A stretch of DNA of 64,000 bases from Curtobacterium sp. UNCCL20. Lineage in GTDB: Bacteria; Actinomycetota; Actinomycetes; Actinomycetales; Microbacteriaceae. Every line of letters starts with the position of its first letter. Position 1 is the stretch's first letter. The stretch covers positions 851,378-915,377 of the forward strand of contig NZ_FNKG01000001.1 of assembly GCF_900101675.1 (NCBI RefSeq), given 5' to 3'. The translations under genes were made by a program, and so were the position numbers. This document shows positions 7,439 to 15,986 of the stretch, piece by piece. The notes beneath the pieces are model-generated. The model was not told where the DNA came from, ran no database searches, and saw nothing but the letters and a program-made list of their open reading frames with translations.

Positions 7439-8290
7439 TCAGCGGACCCGCGGGCGCTCCGCTCCGAGGACGCCGAGGAGCGCGAGGGCGTCCGCGTCCG
7501 GTGATCCGGGCGGCGCCGTGTAGAGCACGAGGAACTGGTCCTGGTCGGTCAGCGCCAGGCTGTCGCAGTCGACCGTGACCGGACCGACCTCCGGGTGCCG
7601 GAAGGTCTTCGTGAGCACGCGTGCCGGCTGGACGTCGTGCCGTTCCCAGAGCCGGGCGAACGTGTCGTTGCCCGTCCGGAGGTCGTCCACCAGCCCCACC
7701 ACGGTCGGGTCCGACGGGTACCGGGCGAGCGTGGAGCGGAGCTGCATGACCACGTGTCGCTGGAACTCCGCGCCGTCCGAGATCCCGTACGGCGGCTCCT
7801 CCGGTGCGGACCCGGAAGTCGGGAACGCCCGCCGGGCGAGGTTCCGTCCGTCGCCGTCCTGCAGGGCGAAGTCCTCCATCAGCGCTGCCGCGAGGTCGTT
7901 CCACGCGAGGACCTCGAACGCGGCGGAGAGCACGATCGCCGCGGTCTGGGGCAGCCGGTCGATGACGGCGAGGATGCTCGGTCGGACGTCCCGCCGCAGC
8001 GTGCCGTCGTGCAGCGGTGCCGTGCCGGCGAGGAGGTGCAGGTGCTCCGACTCGGCCCCGCTCAGCCGGAGCGCCCCGGCGACGCCGGCGAGCACCTCGG
8101 CGGACGGTCGGGGCGCCCGGCCCTGTTCGAGTCGCACGTAGTACTCGGTGGAGATGTGCGCGAGGACCGCCACCTCCTCGCGCCGGAGGCCCGGGGTCCG
8201 GCGCCGCGGACCCGACGGCAGACCGACGTCCTCCGGTCGTACGCGTTCGCGTCGGGTGCGGAGGAACGCGGCGAGCTCCTGCTTGTCCAT
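7439..8290 (-). CDS. MmyB-like helix-turn-helix transcriptional regulator
   Basis: A 283-residue regulator with an N-terminal XRE-type helix-turn-helix (FLRTRRERVRPEDVGLP, then LRREEVAVLAHISTEYYVRLEQG, residues 8-60) and a C-terminal PAS-like ligand domain of the MmyB type. These regulators usually control an adjacent divergent oxidoreductase; here that is the SDR at 8377. A 27-bp inverted repeat between the two genes is a likely operator. The start at 8290 is the methionine directly before the conserved domain. A paralogue with the same architecture is at 10045. Confidence 0.88.
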   Translation of the reverse strand: MDKQELAAFLRTRRERVRPEDVGLPSGPRRRTPGLRREEVAVLAHISTEYYVRLEQGRAPRPSAEVLAGVAGALRLSGAESEHLHLLAGTAPLHDGTLRRDVRPSILAVIDRLPQTAAIVLSAAFEVLAWNDLAAALMEDFALQDGDGRNLARRAFPTSGSAPEEPPYGISDGAEFQRHVVMQLRSTLARYPSDPTVVGLVDDLRTGNDTFARLWERHDVQPARVLTKTFRHPEVGPVTVDCDSLALTDQDQFLVLYTAPPGSPDADALALLGVLGAERPRVR

Positions 8291-8319
8291 GCCCCGAGTC
8301 TGCGCCTTCCGCGCACCCG

Positions 8320-8346
8320 GATCCTGGTACCGGGTGTACCTGGATC
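8320..8346. promoter_or_regulatory. Operator candidate between MmyB-like regulator and SDR
   Basis: Arms GATCCTGGTAC (8320-8330) and GTACCTGGATC (8336-8346) flank CGGGT and pair with a single mismatch. The site is centred about 43 bp from both start codons, so one bound regulator could control both directions. The regulator encoded at 7439 is the obvious ligand-responsive candidate. Confidence 0.65.
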
Positions 8347-8376
8347 GCATCCCCGGACACCGGCGACGCTGGCGGC

Positions 8377-9159
8377 ATGACGAACGAGAACCCCTCCACC
8401 CCCATCGGCCTGCTCTCCGGCAAGGTCGCCTTCATCACCGGCGCCAGCCGCGGTATCGGTGCCGCCGCAGCCCGGCTCTTCGCCCGCGAGGGTGCCGCCG
8501 TCGTGCTGGCCGCACGGAGCGCCGACGCACTCGACGCGGTCGTCGCCGACGTCCGCGCAGCGGGCGGGACGGCCGACGCGGTCGCCCTCGACCTGGCGGA
8601 CCCCGCGAGCATCCGCGCCGCCGTGGCACGGGTCGACGAACTGCACGGACGACTCGACGTGGCGTTCAACAACGGTGCTGCGATCCAGCAGCCCGGACCG
8701 CTCGACACCACCACGGACGAGGACATCGACACCCAGTTCGCCGTCAACTTCCGTGGCCACTGGGTCGCCATGACCGCCGAGGCCGAACTGATGCGTCGCT
8801 CCGGAGCCGGTGCGATCGTGAACACCTCGAGCATCGGGAGCCGCCGCGCGAACCCGGCACTGCCTGCCTACGGCGCGATGAAGCGGGCGCTCAACAGCAT
8901 CACCGAGACCGCGGCCGTGACCTGGGCGGCCGACGGCATCCGGGTGAACGGGATCACCCCGGGCGGCACGGCCACCGAGATGATCGACGCGTGGGAGGCG
9001 GCGACGCCGGGGATCACCGCGCAGATCAACGCGACCGTCCCGCTCGGACGCATGGCGGAGCCGAGCGAGGTGGCCGAGGTGGCGGCCTGGCTGCTGAGCG
9101 ACCGGGCCTCGATGGTCACGGGCGCGATGGTGCCGGTCGACGGCGGCGCCGGCGCCTGA
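8377..9159 (+). CDS. Short-chain dehydrogenase/reductase, divergent from its regulator
   Basis: A 260-residue classical SDR. The cofactor loop TGASRGIG starts at 21, the NNGA motif is near 100 and the catalytic pair is Tyr165-x3-Lys169 (YGAMK). The C-terminus MVPVDGGAGA is standard. The substrate is not predictable. The MmyB-like regulator and the palindrome upstream suggest induction by a small molecule, perhaps the substrate or a toxic carbonyl. The ribosome binding site is weak. Confidence 0.85.
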   Translation: MTNENPSTPIGLLSGKVAFITGASRGIGAAAARLFAREGAAVVLAARSADALDAVVADVRAAGGTADAVALDLADPASIRAAVARVDELHGRLDVAFNNGAAIQQPGPLDTTTDEDIDTQFAVNFRGHWVAMTAEAELMRRSGAGAIVNTSSIGSRRANPALPAYGAMKRALNSITETAAVTWAADGIRVNGITPGGTATEMIDAWEAATPGITAQINATVPLGRMAEPSEVAEVAAWLLSDRASMVTGAMVPVDGGAGA

Positions 9160-9166
9160 TCCCGGG

Positions 9167-9907
9167 TCAGCGGCCGGGGAGGGTGCTCAGCGGCTGGGAC
9201 CGCTGCTCGAGCAGTTCGGCGTAGTGGCCGTCCCGCTCGGCCCAGCGGAGTGGCTGCGCCCGTTCGACGACGATCTCGTGCGGCGTCGGCGTGCGCGTCA
9301 GCAGCCCGATGACCTCGTCGAGGAACGCGTCGAGCGGCAGGGCGTTGGGGTTCACCTGCTCCTGGCCGGCCGTGGCGACGGCGGGCGGGACGAGCTCGGT
9401 GACGCCGACGCCGGTGCCGGCGAGGTGGGCGCGGAGCGACTCGCTGTAGGCGTGCACCGCGGCCTTCGATGCGCCGTACGTCGCCATCAGCGGGAAGGGC
9501 GTGAAGGCGATGCCGGACGTGACCGTGAGGAAGTCGCCGTGGCCCTGCGCGATGAGGTGCGGCGTGAAGGCGTCGAGCACGCGGATCGTGCCGAGGAGGT
9601 TCGTGTCGATCGTGGTCGCTGCCTGCGCGAAGTGCGCCGGGTCGCGGAGGTCCTCGAGGAGCATCACGCCCGACATCGTCACGACGAGGTCGAGGTCGGG
9701 GTGGCCGGCGAGGACCGAGTCCCGCGCGCGGAGGACCGAGTCGGGGTCGGTGACGTCGATCGTGACGGTCTCGAGGTCGTCGACCCGGCTGGTGTCGCGG
9801 CCGCCGACGACGACCGTGGAGCCGGCGTCCGCGAAGCGACGGGCCAGGCCGCGGCCGATGCCGGACGTGCCGCCGACGACGAGGACGGTGCGGTGGGAGA
9901 TGTCCAT
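9167..9907 (-). CDS. Short-chain dehydrogenase/reductase (DltE-like)
   Basis: A 246-residue SDR with the cofactor loop VGGTSGIG at about 11-18 and a YGASK catalytic segment near 156. The C-terminal part (VTELVPPAVATAG, then a predicted helical end) resembles the DltE/short-chain group often annotated as cell-wall-associated oxidoreductases. It ends 8 nt from the convergent SDR at 8377 and is divergent from the MmyB-like regulator at 10045, its probable controller. The substrate is unknown. Confidence 0.82.
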   Translation of the reverse strand: MDISHRTVLVVGGTSGIGRGLARRFADAGSTVVVGGRDTSRVDDLETVTIDVTDPDSVLRARDSVLAGHPDLDLVVTMSGVMLLEDLRDPAHFAQAATTIDTNLLGTIRVLDAFTPHLIAQGHGDFLTVTSGIAFTPFPLMATYGASKAAVHAYSESLRAHLAGTGVGVTELVPPAVATAGQEQVNPNALPLDAFLDEVIGLLTRTPTPHEIVVERAQPLRWAERDGHYAELLEQRSQPLSTLPGR

Positions 9908-9938
9908 GTCAGGTTCCTGGTTCTGTGTGGTGGACGGT

Positions 9939-9953
9939 GCACCACGATGGTGC
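9939..9953. promoter_or_regulatory. Inverted repeat in the divergent SDR/regulator region
   Basis: The arms GCACCA and TGGTGC flank CGA in perfect symmetry. The site is 32 bp upstream of the SDR start and about 90 bp upstream of the regulator gene at 10045. This mirrors the 8320-8346 arrangement in the neighbouring regulator/SDR pair, so an operator is plausible. Confidence 0.5.
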
Positions 9954-10044
9954 TTCCGGTCGCTCCGGGCAGGAAGGACCTCGGTGATCCGGGGGTGTGG
10001 CAGGGCACCTCACGCCGCGGGCGTCGAGCAGTAGCGTGAGCCGC

Positions 10045-10932
10045 ATGGAGCGACCACCCGCGGCGAACCGGCTCGGCGAGTACCTGATCGCCCGTCGGGG
10101 GCTCGTCACCCCGGAGCGGGTCGGCCTCCCGTCCGGCCCGAACCGGCGGGTCCCCGGGCTCCGGCGCGAGGAGGTCGCCCTGCTGGCCGGGATCAGTCTC
10201 GACTACTACATGCGCCTCGAACGCGGTCGGGACGACCACCCGTCGCCACAGGTGCTCGAGTCGCTCGCGGGCGTGCTCCAGCTCGACGACGTCGAGAAGG
10301 AGTACCTGCTCGGTCTCGGTGACCACCGTCCCCGCGCCCGACGCAACCGGACGGTGGAACGGGTGCCCGCGCGCCTGCACCAGCTCCTCGCGACGCTCGA
10401 GGTCCCGGCGTTCATCGAGGGACGCCACTTCGACGTCCTCGCGTCGAACGCGATCGCCCGGGCGTTCTCACCGCGGCTCGCACCGGGGCACAACCGCCTC
10501 CGGTCGCTCCTGCTCGACCCCGAGGAGCGCGCGTTCCAGTCGGAGTGGGAGCGGGCGACGGCGGACGCGGTCGCGTCCTTCCGGCACCTGGTCGGCGACG
10601 ACGTCACGGACGTCCGTGCGATCGAGCTGGTGGGGGAGCTGTCGTTGGCGAGCGCGCGGTTCCGGACCCTCTGGGCGCGCCAGGACGTCCGGGAGCTCTC
10701 GGGGAACTCGGCCGTCGTCCACCACCCGTCCGTGGGCACGATGCGGATGCACCGCGAGAAGCTGCCCGTCGACGGGCTGGTGCTGGTGGTCTACCACCCG
10801 GAGGTGGACGGCGACAGCGCGGAGAAGCTGCGCCTGCTGGCGTCGCTGGCAGCGGGTCGCGATGGTGACCATCGGACGAACGGGAGGCGCGTGGCGGGCC
10901 CGCCACGCGCCTCCCGGCCGTCGCGTTCGTAG
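10045..10932 (+). CDS. MmyB-like helix-turn-helix regulator whose 3' end runs through a palindrome
   Basis: A 295-residue paralogue of the regulator at 7439. It has the same order: an N-terminal helix-turn-helix (YLIARRGLVTPERVGLP, then LRREEVALLAGISLDYYMRLERG) and a C-terminal MmyB-like ligand domain ending near LRLLASLAAG. The last 17 or so residues (NGRRVAGPPRASRPSRS) are encoded by a copy of the terminator-like palindrome and do not belong to the family fold. It probably controls the divergent SDR at 9167. ATG 10045 is the methionine before the conserved start. Confidence 0.87.
   Translation: MERPPAANRLGEYLIARRGLVTPERVGLPSGPNRRVPGLRREEVALLAGISLDYYMRLERGRDDHPSPQVLESLAGVLQLDDVEKEYLLGLGDHRPRARRNRTVERVPARLHQLLATLEVPAFIEGRHFDVLASNAIARAFSPRLAPGHNRLRSLLLDPEERAFQSEWERATADAVASFRHLVGDDVTDVRAIELVGELSLASARFRTLWARQDVRELSGNSAVVHHPSVGTMRMHREKLPVDGLVLVVYHPEVDGDSAEKLRLLASLAAGRDGDHRTNGRRVAGPPRASRPSRS
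10881..10916. repeat. Long palindrome, copy 2 (inside the 3' end of a CDS)
   Basis: An uninterrupted 36-bp palindrome: CGGGAGGCGCGTGGCGGG (10881-10898) and its exact complement (10899-10916). Unlike the other copies it lies before the stop codon (10930-10932) of the regulator gene, which therefore translates it. It is followed within 30 bp by the pyroglutamyl peptidase gene. Confidence 0.85.
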
Positions 10933-10941
10933 TATTGAGCC

Positions 10942-11589
10942 GTGGCCGACACGACTGAACCGACCGTCCTGCTGACCGCCTTCGAGCCCTTCAGCGGTGA
11001 CGCGCGGAACCCGTCGTGGGACGCTGCGCAGCAGCTCGCGGCGGCGTGGGACGGCCCGGCGACCCTCGTCGTCGAGCAGCTCCCCGTCGTGTTCGCCGAG
11101 GAGCGGGCTCGTCTCGCCGCCCTCATCGCGAAGCACCGCCCGACCGTCGTCGTCGCGACGGGCCTCGCTGCCGGACGCTCCGCTGTCACGCCCGAGCGCG
11201 TCGCGATCAACGTGATGGACGCCCGGATCCCGGACAACGCCGGGGCGCAGCCGATCGACGAACCGATCGACCCGTGCGGTGCTCCCGCTGCCTTCTCCGG
11301 CCTGCCGATCAAGCGGATCGTGCGGGATGTGCTGGCTGCAGGTGTCCCCGCGGCCGTGTCGAACACCGCGGGGACCTTCACCTGCAACCAGGTGTTCTAC
11401 GAGCTGATGTCCTTCGCCGAGCGTGAGGGCTTCCGCGCCGGCTTCGTGCACGTCCCCGCGACGCCGGACATCGCCGGTGACGGCCCGTCGCTCGAGCTGG
11501 AGCAGATCGTCGCAGCACTCGACGCGGTGGTCCGCGCGTCGATCGACCCCGCGGCCGACATCGTCGAACAGGGCGGCGCCGAGTCCTGA
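10942..11589 (+). CDS. pcp: Pyroglutamyl-peptidase I (cysteine peptidase C15)
   Basis: A 215-residue cytoplasmic peptidase that removes N-terminal pyroglutamate from peptides. The three catalytic residues are visible: Glu85 in VTPERVAINVMDARIPDN, Cys148 in SNTAGTFTCNQ and His170 in GFVHVPATP. The N-terminal TAFEPFSGD is also conserved, and the length matches the family. The GTG start at 10942 lies only 9 nt after the previous stop, so cotranscription would have to pass the palindrome. Confidence 0.93.
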   Translation: MADTTEPTVLLTAFEPFSGDARNPSWDAAQQLAAAWDGPATLVVEQLPVVFAEERARLAALIAKHRPTVVVATGLAAGRSAVTPERVAINVMDARIPDNAGAQPIDEPIDPCGAPAAFSGLPIKRIVRDVLAAGVPAAVSNTAGTFTCNQVFYELMSFAEREGFRAGFVHVPATPDIAGDGPSLELEQIVAALDAVVRASIDPAADIVEQGGAES

Positions 11590-11635
11590 CCGGCCGCTGA
11601 CGGCGCACGCCGTCGCGAGCGGGCCCGGTGGGTGT

Positions 11636-11655
11636 TATAGTTATGAATTCAGAAC
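11636..11655 (+). promoter_or_regulatory. Promoter -10 with overlapping operator, upstream of the DHA2 exporter
   Basis: A rare AT-rich patch. TATAGT (11636-11641) looks like a -10 box. It overlaps the 16-bp dyad GTTATGAATTCAGAAC (11640-11655), symmetrical around GAATTC except for one base pair. A repressor bound here would block the promoter. About 145 nt of leader follow before the TTG start, including a bulged GC hairpin near 11669-11693. Confidence 0.55.
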
Positions 11656-11802
11656 CAAGGGGGCCGGTCGTCGCGCGGGAACGACGCCGGCTCGTGCACC
11701 GCCACGCGGTGTCGCCCACGCGTCCTCTGGTTCGCACCCTCGTGCCTCTCGCCGTGCGGCCCTGCCGCCGGAGCGCGATCCGTGCCCACCGAAGGAGCCC
11801 CC

Positions 11803-13347
11803 TTGTCCACAGCCATGCCCGAGACCCGCCGTGGACGACTCCGCGGCAACCCGGTCGCCACCCTCGTCGCCGTCTGCTTCGGCTTGTTCATGGTCGGCCT
11901 CGACGCGACGGTCGTCTCCATCGCGAACCCGGCCATCGCCGCCGACCTCGGCACCTCGTTCACCGAGCTGCAGTGGATCACCAATGCGTACCTGCTCGCG
12001 CTCGCCGTGTTCCTCATCCTCGGCGGAAAGCTCGGGGACCGCTTCGGCCGTCGGCGGATGTACCTCATCGGCGTCGTCGCGTTCGCGCTGTCCTCGGTCG
12101 CCATCGGCCTGGTCGGCACGGCGTCGGGCGTGATCACGTTCCGTGCCGTGCAGGGCCTCAGCGCCGCACTGCTGATGCCGCAGACCCTCGCGCTCCTCCG
12201 TGCGACCTTCCCCCGCGAGAAGTTCGGCGTCGCCGTCGGCGTGTGGGGCGGCGCCTCGTCCGTCGCCATCGCCGCCGGACCGATCGTCGCCGGCATCCTC
12301 GTCGCGAGCGCCGGCTGGGAGTCGGTGTTCTTCGTGAACGCCCCGATCGCGGTGATCGGCCTCGTCATCGGCGGGCTCGTCCTCCGCGAGTCGACCGCTC
12401 CGCACCGGGGCCGCTTCGACGTCGCCGGCGTGGTGCTCCTCGCCGCGGGGCTGTTCGGTATCGTGCTCGCCGTCGTGCAGTCCGAGTCGTGGGGTTGGGG
12501 GAGCCCGCTGACCCTCGGGGTGCTCGCCGCCGGTGTCGTCCTGCTCGTCGTGTTCGTCGTCGTCGAGCTCCGCGTCACCGACCCGCTGCTCCCCATGTCG
12601 CTGTTCCGCTCGTCGTCGCTGTCGATCGGCGGTCTCGGCGTCGGCGCGAACTTCTTCGCGATGCTGGGCGTGACGTTCTTCCTGTCGCTCTACATGCTCA
12701 ACCTGCGCGGCGTGACCGGGGTCGAGGCCGGTCTGATGCAGCTGCCCCTCAGCGGCGTCTCGATCATCGCGTCGCCGATCGGGGCCGCGCTGGTGAGCCG
12801 GTTCGGTGTGCGGCGGACCCTGACGCTCGGGCTGCTGCTCGTCGGCATCGCCCTGCTCGCCCTGACTGCGACCACCGAGGACTCGCCGTACATCGGCATG
12901 GCGATCCCGTTCGTCGTCTTCGCGCTCGGGTCCGGTTTCACGATGACCGCGGGTGCCGAGGCCGTCGTGGGCGGCGCACCCGTCCAGCTCGCCGGGGTCG
13001 CCGGCGGGTTCCAGGCGACGTCGCTGCAGCTCGGCGGTGCCCTCGGCACGTCGGTCCTGTCGGCCGTCGTCAGCGCCGGGGTCCTGTCCGGCACCGCGGG
13101 CCTCGGGCTCGACGTCGCCGCGCGCCAGGGGCTGGCCCAGGGCATCGTGCCGAGCGGGCTCGGTGCCGCGGCGTCGGCGACCGCGCGGGACGCGTTCCTC
13201 GGCGGGATGCACACCGCCTTCGTGGTCGCGGCGGTCGTCGCGATCGTGATCGGGGTGCTCGCCGCGGTCTTCGTCCGTGACCGTTCGCACCACGCTCCGG
13301 CCGAGGTGGCGGAGGAGACCGCCGAGGCGCTCGCCGGACACGCGTGA
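11803..13347 (+). CDS. MFS drug exporter, DHA2 family (14 membrane segments)
   Basis: A 514-residue inner-membrane proton antiporter of the DHA2 (EmrB/QacA) type. The first helix has GLDATVVSIANPAIAADL, which contains the DHA2 motif D1. GGKLGDRFGRRRM near 70 is MFS motif A, and 14 hydrophobic segments can be counted. The substrate is probably a toxic or secreted small molecule. The TTG at 11803 is chosen because GAAGGAG stands 5-6 nt before it; GTG 11782 is possible but has no such site. It is likely controlled through the dyad at 11640-11655, but no regulator gene is adjacent. Confidence 0.87.
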   Translation: MSTAMPETRRGRLRGNPVATLVAVCFGLFMVGLDATVVSIANPAIAADLGTSFTELQWITNAYLLALAVFLILGGKLGDRFGRRRMYLIGVVAFALSSVAIGLVGTASGVITFRAVQGLSAALLMPQTLALLRATFPREKFGVAVGVWGGASSVAIAAGPIVAGILVASAGWESVFFVNAPIAVIGLVIGGLVLRESTAPHRGRFDVAGVVLLAAGLFGIVLAVVQSESWGWGSPLTLGVLAAGVVLLVVFVVVELRVTDPLLPMSLFRSSSLSIGGLGVGANFFAMLGVTFFLSLYMLNLRGVTGVEAGLMQLPLSGVSIIASPIGAALVSRFGVRRTLTLGLLLVGIALLALTATTEDSPYIGMAIPFVVFALGSGFTMTAGAEAVVGGAPVQLAGVAGGFQATSLQLGGALGTSVLSAVVSAGVLSGTAGLGLDVAARQGLAQGIVPSGLGAAASATARDAFLGGMHTAFVVAAVVAIVIGVLAAVFVRDRSHHAPAEVAEETAEALAGHA

Positions 13348-13381
13348 CCAGCGTCCGGACGGCGGGTGCGGTGACCAGCTG

Positions 13382-13427
13382 ACGGACGGGAGGCGCGGTG
13401 CCGGCCGGCACCGCGCCTCCCGTCCGT
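13382..13427. repeat. Long palindrome, copy 3 (GGTGCCGG core)
   Basis: A perfect 46-bp palindrome with 23-bp arms (ACGGACGGGAGGCGCGGTG at the left edge) and no loop. It lies between the convergent exporter and pyruvate oxidase genes, so it can serve as a terminator for both. The core differs from copies 1 and 2 (GGTGCC against GTGGCGG), which defines a second subtype. Confidence 0.85.
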
Positions 13428-13441
13428 GGTGGGGTCGCGCG

Positions 13442-15166
13442 TCAGATGAACTGGCGGAAGTTCGTCGAGGCCAGGTCGAGCAGCTCGTCCCCACGCCCGG
13501 ACAGCACGGTGCGGATCGCGTAGAGCGTGAAGCCCTTCGCCTGCTCGAGCGTCACCGCCGGCGGCATCGACAATTCCTGCCGGTCCGCCTTCACCGACAC
13601 CAGCGCGGGCCCGTCGTGCGCGAGCGCCGCGGCGAGGGCGTCCTCGAGCTGGTCCGACTCGTCGACCCGGAACCCCGTGATGCCGATGGCCTCGGCGACC
13701 TTGGCGAAGTCCGGGTTCTGCAGCTCCGTGCCGTACGTGACGAACCCGGCCGCCTTCATCTCGAGCTCCACGAAGTTCAGCGACGAGTTGTCGAACACGA
13801 CGATCTTCACGGGCAGCTTGTTCTGCACGATCGTGATGAGCTCCCCGAGCAGCATCGTCAGGCCACCGTCACCGGCGAGGGCGATCACCTGCCGGTCCGG
13901 GAACGCCGCCTGCGCGCCGATCGCCTGCGGGACGGCGTTCGCCATGGTGCCGTGCACGAACGAGCCGATCAGCCGCCGGTCACCGTTCATCGTGAGGTAC
14001 CGCGACGCCCACACGACGGGCGAACCGACGTCCGGGATGAACACGGCGTCCTGGTCGGCGAGCCGGTCCAGCGTGCGTGCGACGTACTGCGGGTGCAGCG
14101 CCTTGTGCTTGCCGGCCGGCACGGCGAGGTCGTCGAGCTTCGCCCGGGTCTTCGCGTAGTGCTTCCGGGCGTCCTCGAGGTGCTTCGTCGGGTGCGACCC
14201 GGTGAGCAGCGGGATGAGCGCGAGGGCGGTGTCCTTGACGGTTCCGACGAGCCCGATGTCCACCGGGTGCCGCCGTCCCAGCTGGGACCCGCGGATGTCG
14301 ACCTGCACGTGCTTCGCCTTCGCGGGGAAGAACTGCTGGTACGGGAAGTCGGTCCCGAGCATGAGCACCACGTCGGCGTCCTCCATCGCGCGGTACCCGG
14401 ACGCGAAGCCGAGGAGTCCGGTCATCCCGACGTCGTACGGGTTGTCCCACTCGATGTGCTCCTTGCCGCGGAGGGCGTGCACGATCGGCGCCTGCAGCCG
14501 TTCGGCGAGGGCGACCACCTCGTCGTGGGCGCCGGCGACCCCGGCCCCGGCGAGGATCGTGACCCTGTCGGCACCGTTCAGGAGCTCGGCGGTCCGCCGC
14601 AGCTCGGCCTCGGACGGGATGATGCGCGGCTCGGCGTGCTCGATGCGGGTGACCCGGGGTGCGACGGCCTCGGCGAGCAGGACGTCCCCGGGGATGACGA
14701 GCACCGCGACGCCGCGCTTCTCGACGGCCTCGCGCATCGCGATCTCGAGCAGGCGTGGCATCTGCGAGGGGTCGGCCACGTACTCGACGTAGACGGAGCA
14801 CTCGCGGAACAGTTCCTGGGGGTGGGTCTCCTGGAAGTACCCGGAACCGATCTCGGCGGTCGGGATGTGCGCGGCGATCGCGAGGACGGGCACCCGTGAC
14901 CGGTTCGCGTCGTAGAGGCCGTTGACCAGGTGCAGGTTGCCCGGCCCGCAGCTGCCCGCGCACACCGCGAGCTCCCCGGTCAGCGCGGCCTCGGCCGATG
15001 CGGCGAACGCCGCTGCCTCCTCGTGTCGGACGTGCTCCCACCGGATCGACCCGTCCTTCCGGAGCGCGTCCGTGAAGCCGTTGAGGGAGTCCCCGGGGAG
15101 GCCGTAGACCCGTCGGACCTGGTTCTCGCGGAGGGTGGCGACGATGTTCTCGGCAACGGTTGTCAT
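13442..15166 (-). CDS. poxB: Pyruvate:quinone oxidoreductase (pyruvate oxidase)
   Basis: A 574-residue thiamine-diphosphate flavoenzyme, almost the length of E. coli PoxB (572). It oxidises pyruvate to acetate and CO2, passing electrons to membrane quinones. The N-terminal YGLPGDSLNGF and the catalytic-Glu segment HVRHEEAAAFAA (about 46-57) are present. The ThDP/Mg motif GDGG near 432-435 is followed by NSSLNFVELE. The C-terminal tail (EQAKGFTLYAIRTVLSG) corresponds to the membrane-docking region. AGGAACGG precedes the ATG. It stands alone, divergent from a PAP2 gene. Confidence 0.92.
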   Translation of the reverse strand: MTTVAENIVATLRENQVRRVYGLPGDSLNGFTDALRKDGSIRWEHVRHEEAAAFAASAEAALTGELAVCAGSCGPGNLHLVNGLYDANRSRVPVLAIAAHIPTAEIGSGYFQETHPQELFRECSVYVEYVADPSQMPRLLEIAMREAVEKRGVAVLVIPGDVLLAEAVAPRVTRIEHAEPRIIPSEAELRRTAELLNGADRVTILAGAGVAGAHDEVVALAERLQAPIVHALRGKEHIEWDNPYDVGMTGLLGFASGYRAMEDADVVLMLGTDFPYQQFFPAKAKHVQVDIRGSQLGRRHPVDIGLVGTVKDTALALIPLLTGSHPTKHLEDARKHYAKTRAKLDDLAVPAGKHKALHPQYVARTLDRLADQDAVFIPDVGSPVVWASRYLTMNGDRRLIGSFVHGTMANAVPQAIGAQAAFPDRQVIALAGDGGLTMLLGELITIVQNKLPVKIVVFDNSSLNFVELEMKAAGFVTYGTELQNPDFAKVAEAIGITGFRVDESDQLEDALAAALAHDGPALVSVKADRQELSMPPAVTLEQAKGFTLYAIRTVLSGRGDELLDLASTNFRQFI

Positions 15167-15277
15167 GGGTCCGTTCCTAGTCCGACCGGCTGGTTGCCCG
15201 CCGCTCGCTGAACGACCTCTGATCGATCGTCACGGAAATCAGGGCTGTCGGAGCCTCCCACCTGCGACGATGAGCGG

Positions 15278-15985
15278 ATGTCCGATGCAGCGCTCCGCCC
15301 CCGCCGACGCGAGTCCGAGCTGAACGGCATCCTCGTCCGGAGCCCGTACCCGCTCGCCTGGATCGCCATCGCGCTCGCCGCGGTCATCGTCGTCACGATC
15401 GTCGGGTTCACGCTGGGCACCGCGGACCTGGGGCTGTCGAAGGCGCTGAACGGCCTGCACACCGGGGCCGTCGGCGCCGTCTCCACCGCGATCTACCACG
15501 TCATCAGTCCCGGTCCGGCGATCGGCATCACGGTCGTCGTCGTCGCGGTGATCTGGTGGCGTGCCCGCGACGTCCGCCCGGCGCTGGCCTTCGGCGGCAC
15601 GATCGCGATCACCTGGGTGCCGTCCGCCATCGTCAAGGAGATCGTGCACCGGGCCCGCCCGGACGTCGCCGTGCTGCCGCACCCGTACCCGGTGCAGCCG
15701 GATCCCGGCTACCCGAGCGGGCACACCGTGTACATCACCGCGTTCGTGATCGCCCTGGTCTGGGTGCTCGCCGACACTCGCTGGCACCGGCTCGCGCAGG
15801 TCCTCGGCGTGGTGGCGATCGTCGTGGTGTTCTTCGCCGTGACGATCGACGCCGTGCACTACCCGACTGACGCGATCGCCTCGATCGCCTGGTCGCTCCT
15901 CATCGCGCCCGGGGTCCGGGTCGTCTGGGTCGACTGGCTGATGCCGCGGATCCCGTTCCTCCGCGGCCCCCTCCGCCGGGCCTGA
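15278..15985 (+). CDS. PAP2-family membrane phosphatase
   Basis: A 235-residue membrane protein with about five hydrophobic segments and the PAP2 signatures KEIVHRARP (motif 1), YPSGHT (motif 2) and AVHYPTD (motif 3). Motif 3 keeps the catalytic His and the Asp, but the preceding Ser-Arg pair is replaced (Ala-Val at the aligned positions). This may lower or alter activity. Members dephosphorylate undecaprenyl diphosphate or phosphatidic acid on the outer face of the membrane. The family call is firm; the substrate is open. Confidence 0.83.
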   Translation: MSDAALRPRRRESELNGILVRSPYPLAWIAIALAAVIVVTIVGFTLGTADLGLSKALNGLHTGAVGAVSTAIYHVISPGPAIGITVVVVAVIWWRARDVRPALAFGGTIAITWVPSAIVKEIVHRARPDVAVLPHPYPVQPDPGYPSGHTVYITAFVIALVWVLADTRWHRLAQVLGVVAIVVVFFAVTIDAVHYPTDAIASIAWSLLIAPGVRVVWVDWLMPRIPFLRGPLRRA

Positions 15986-15986
15986 G

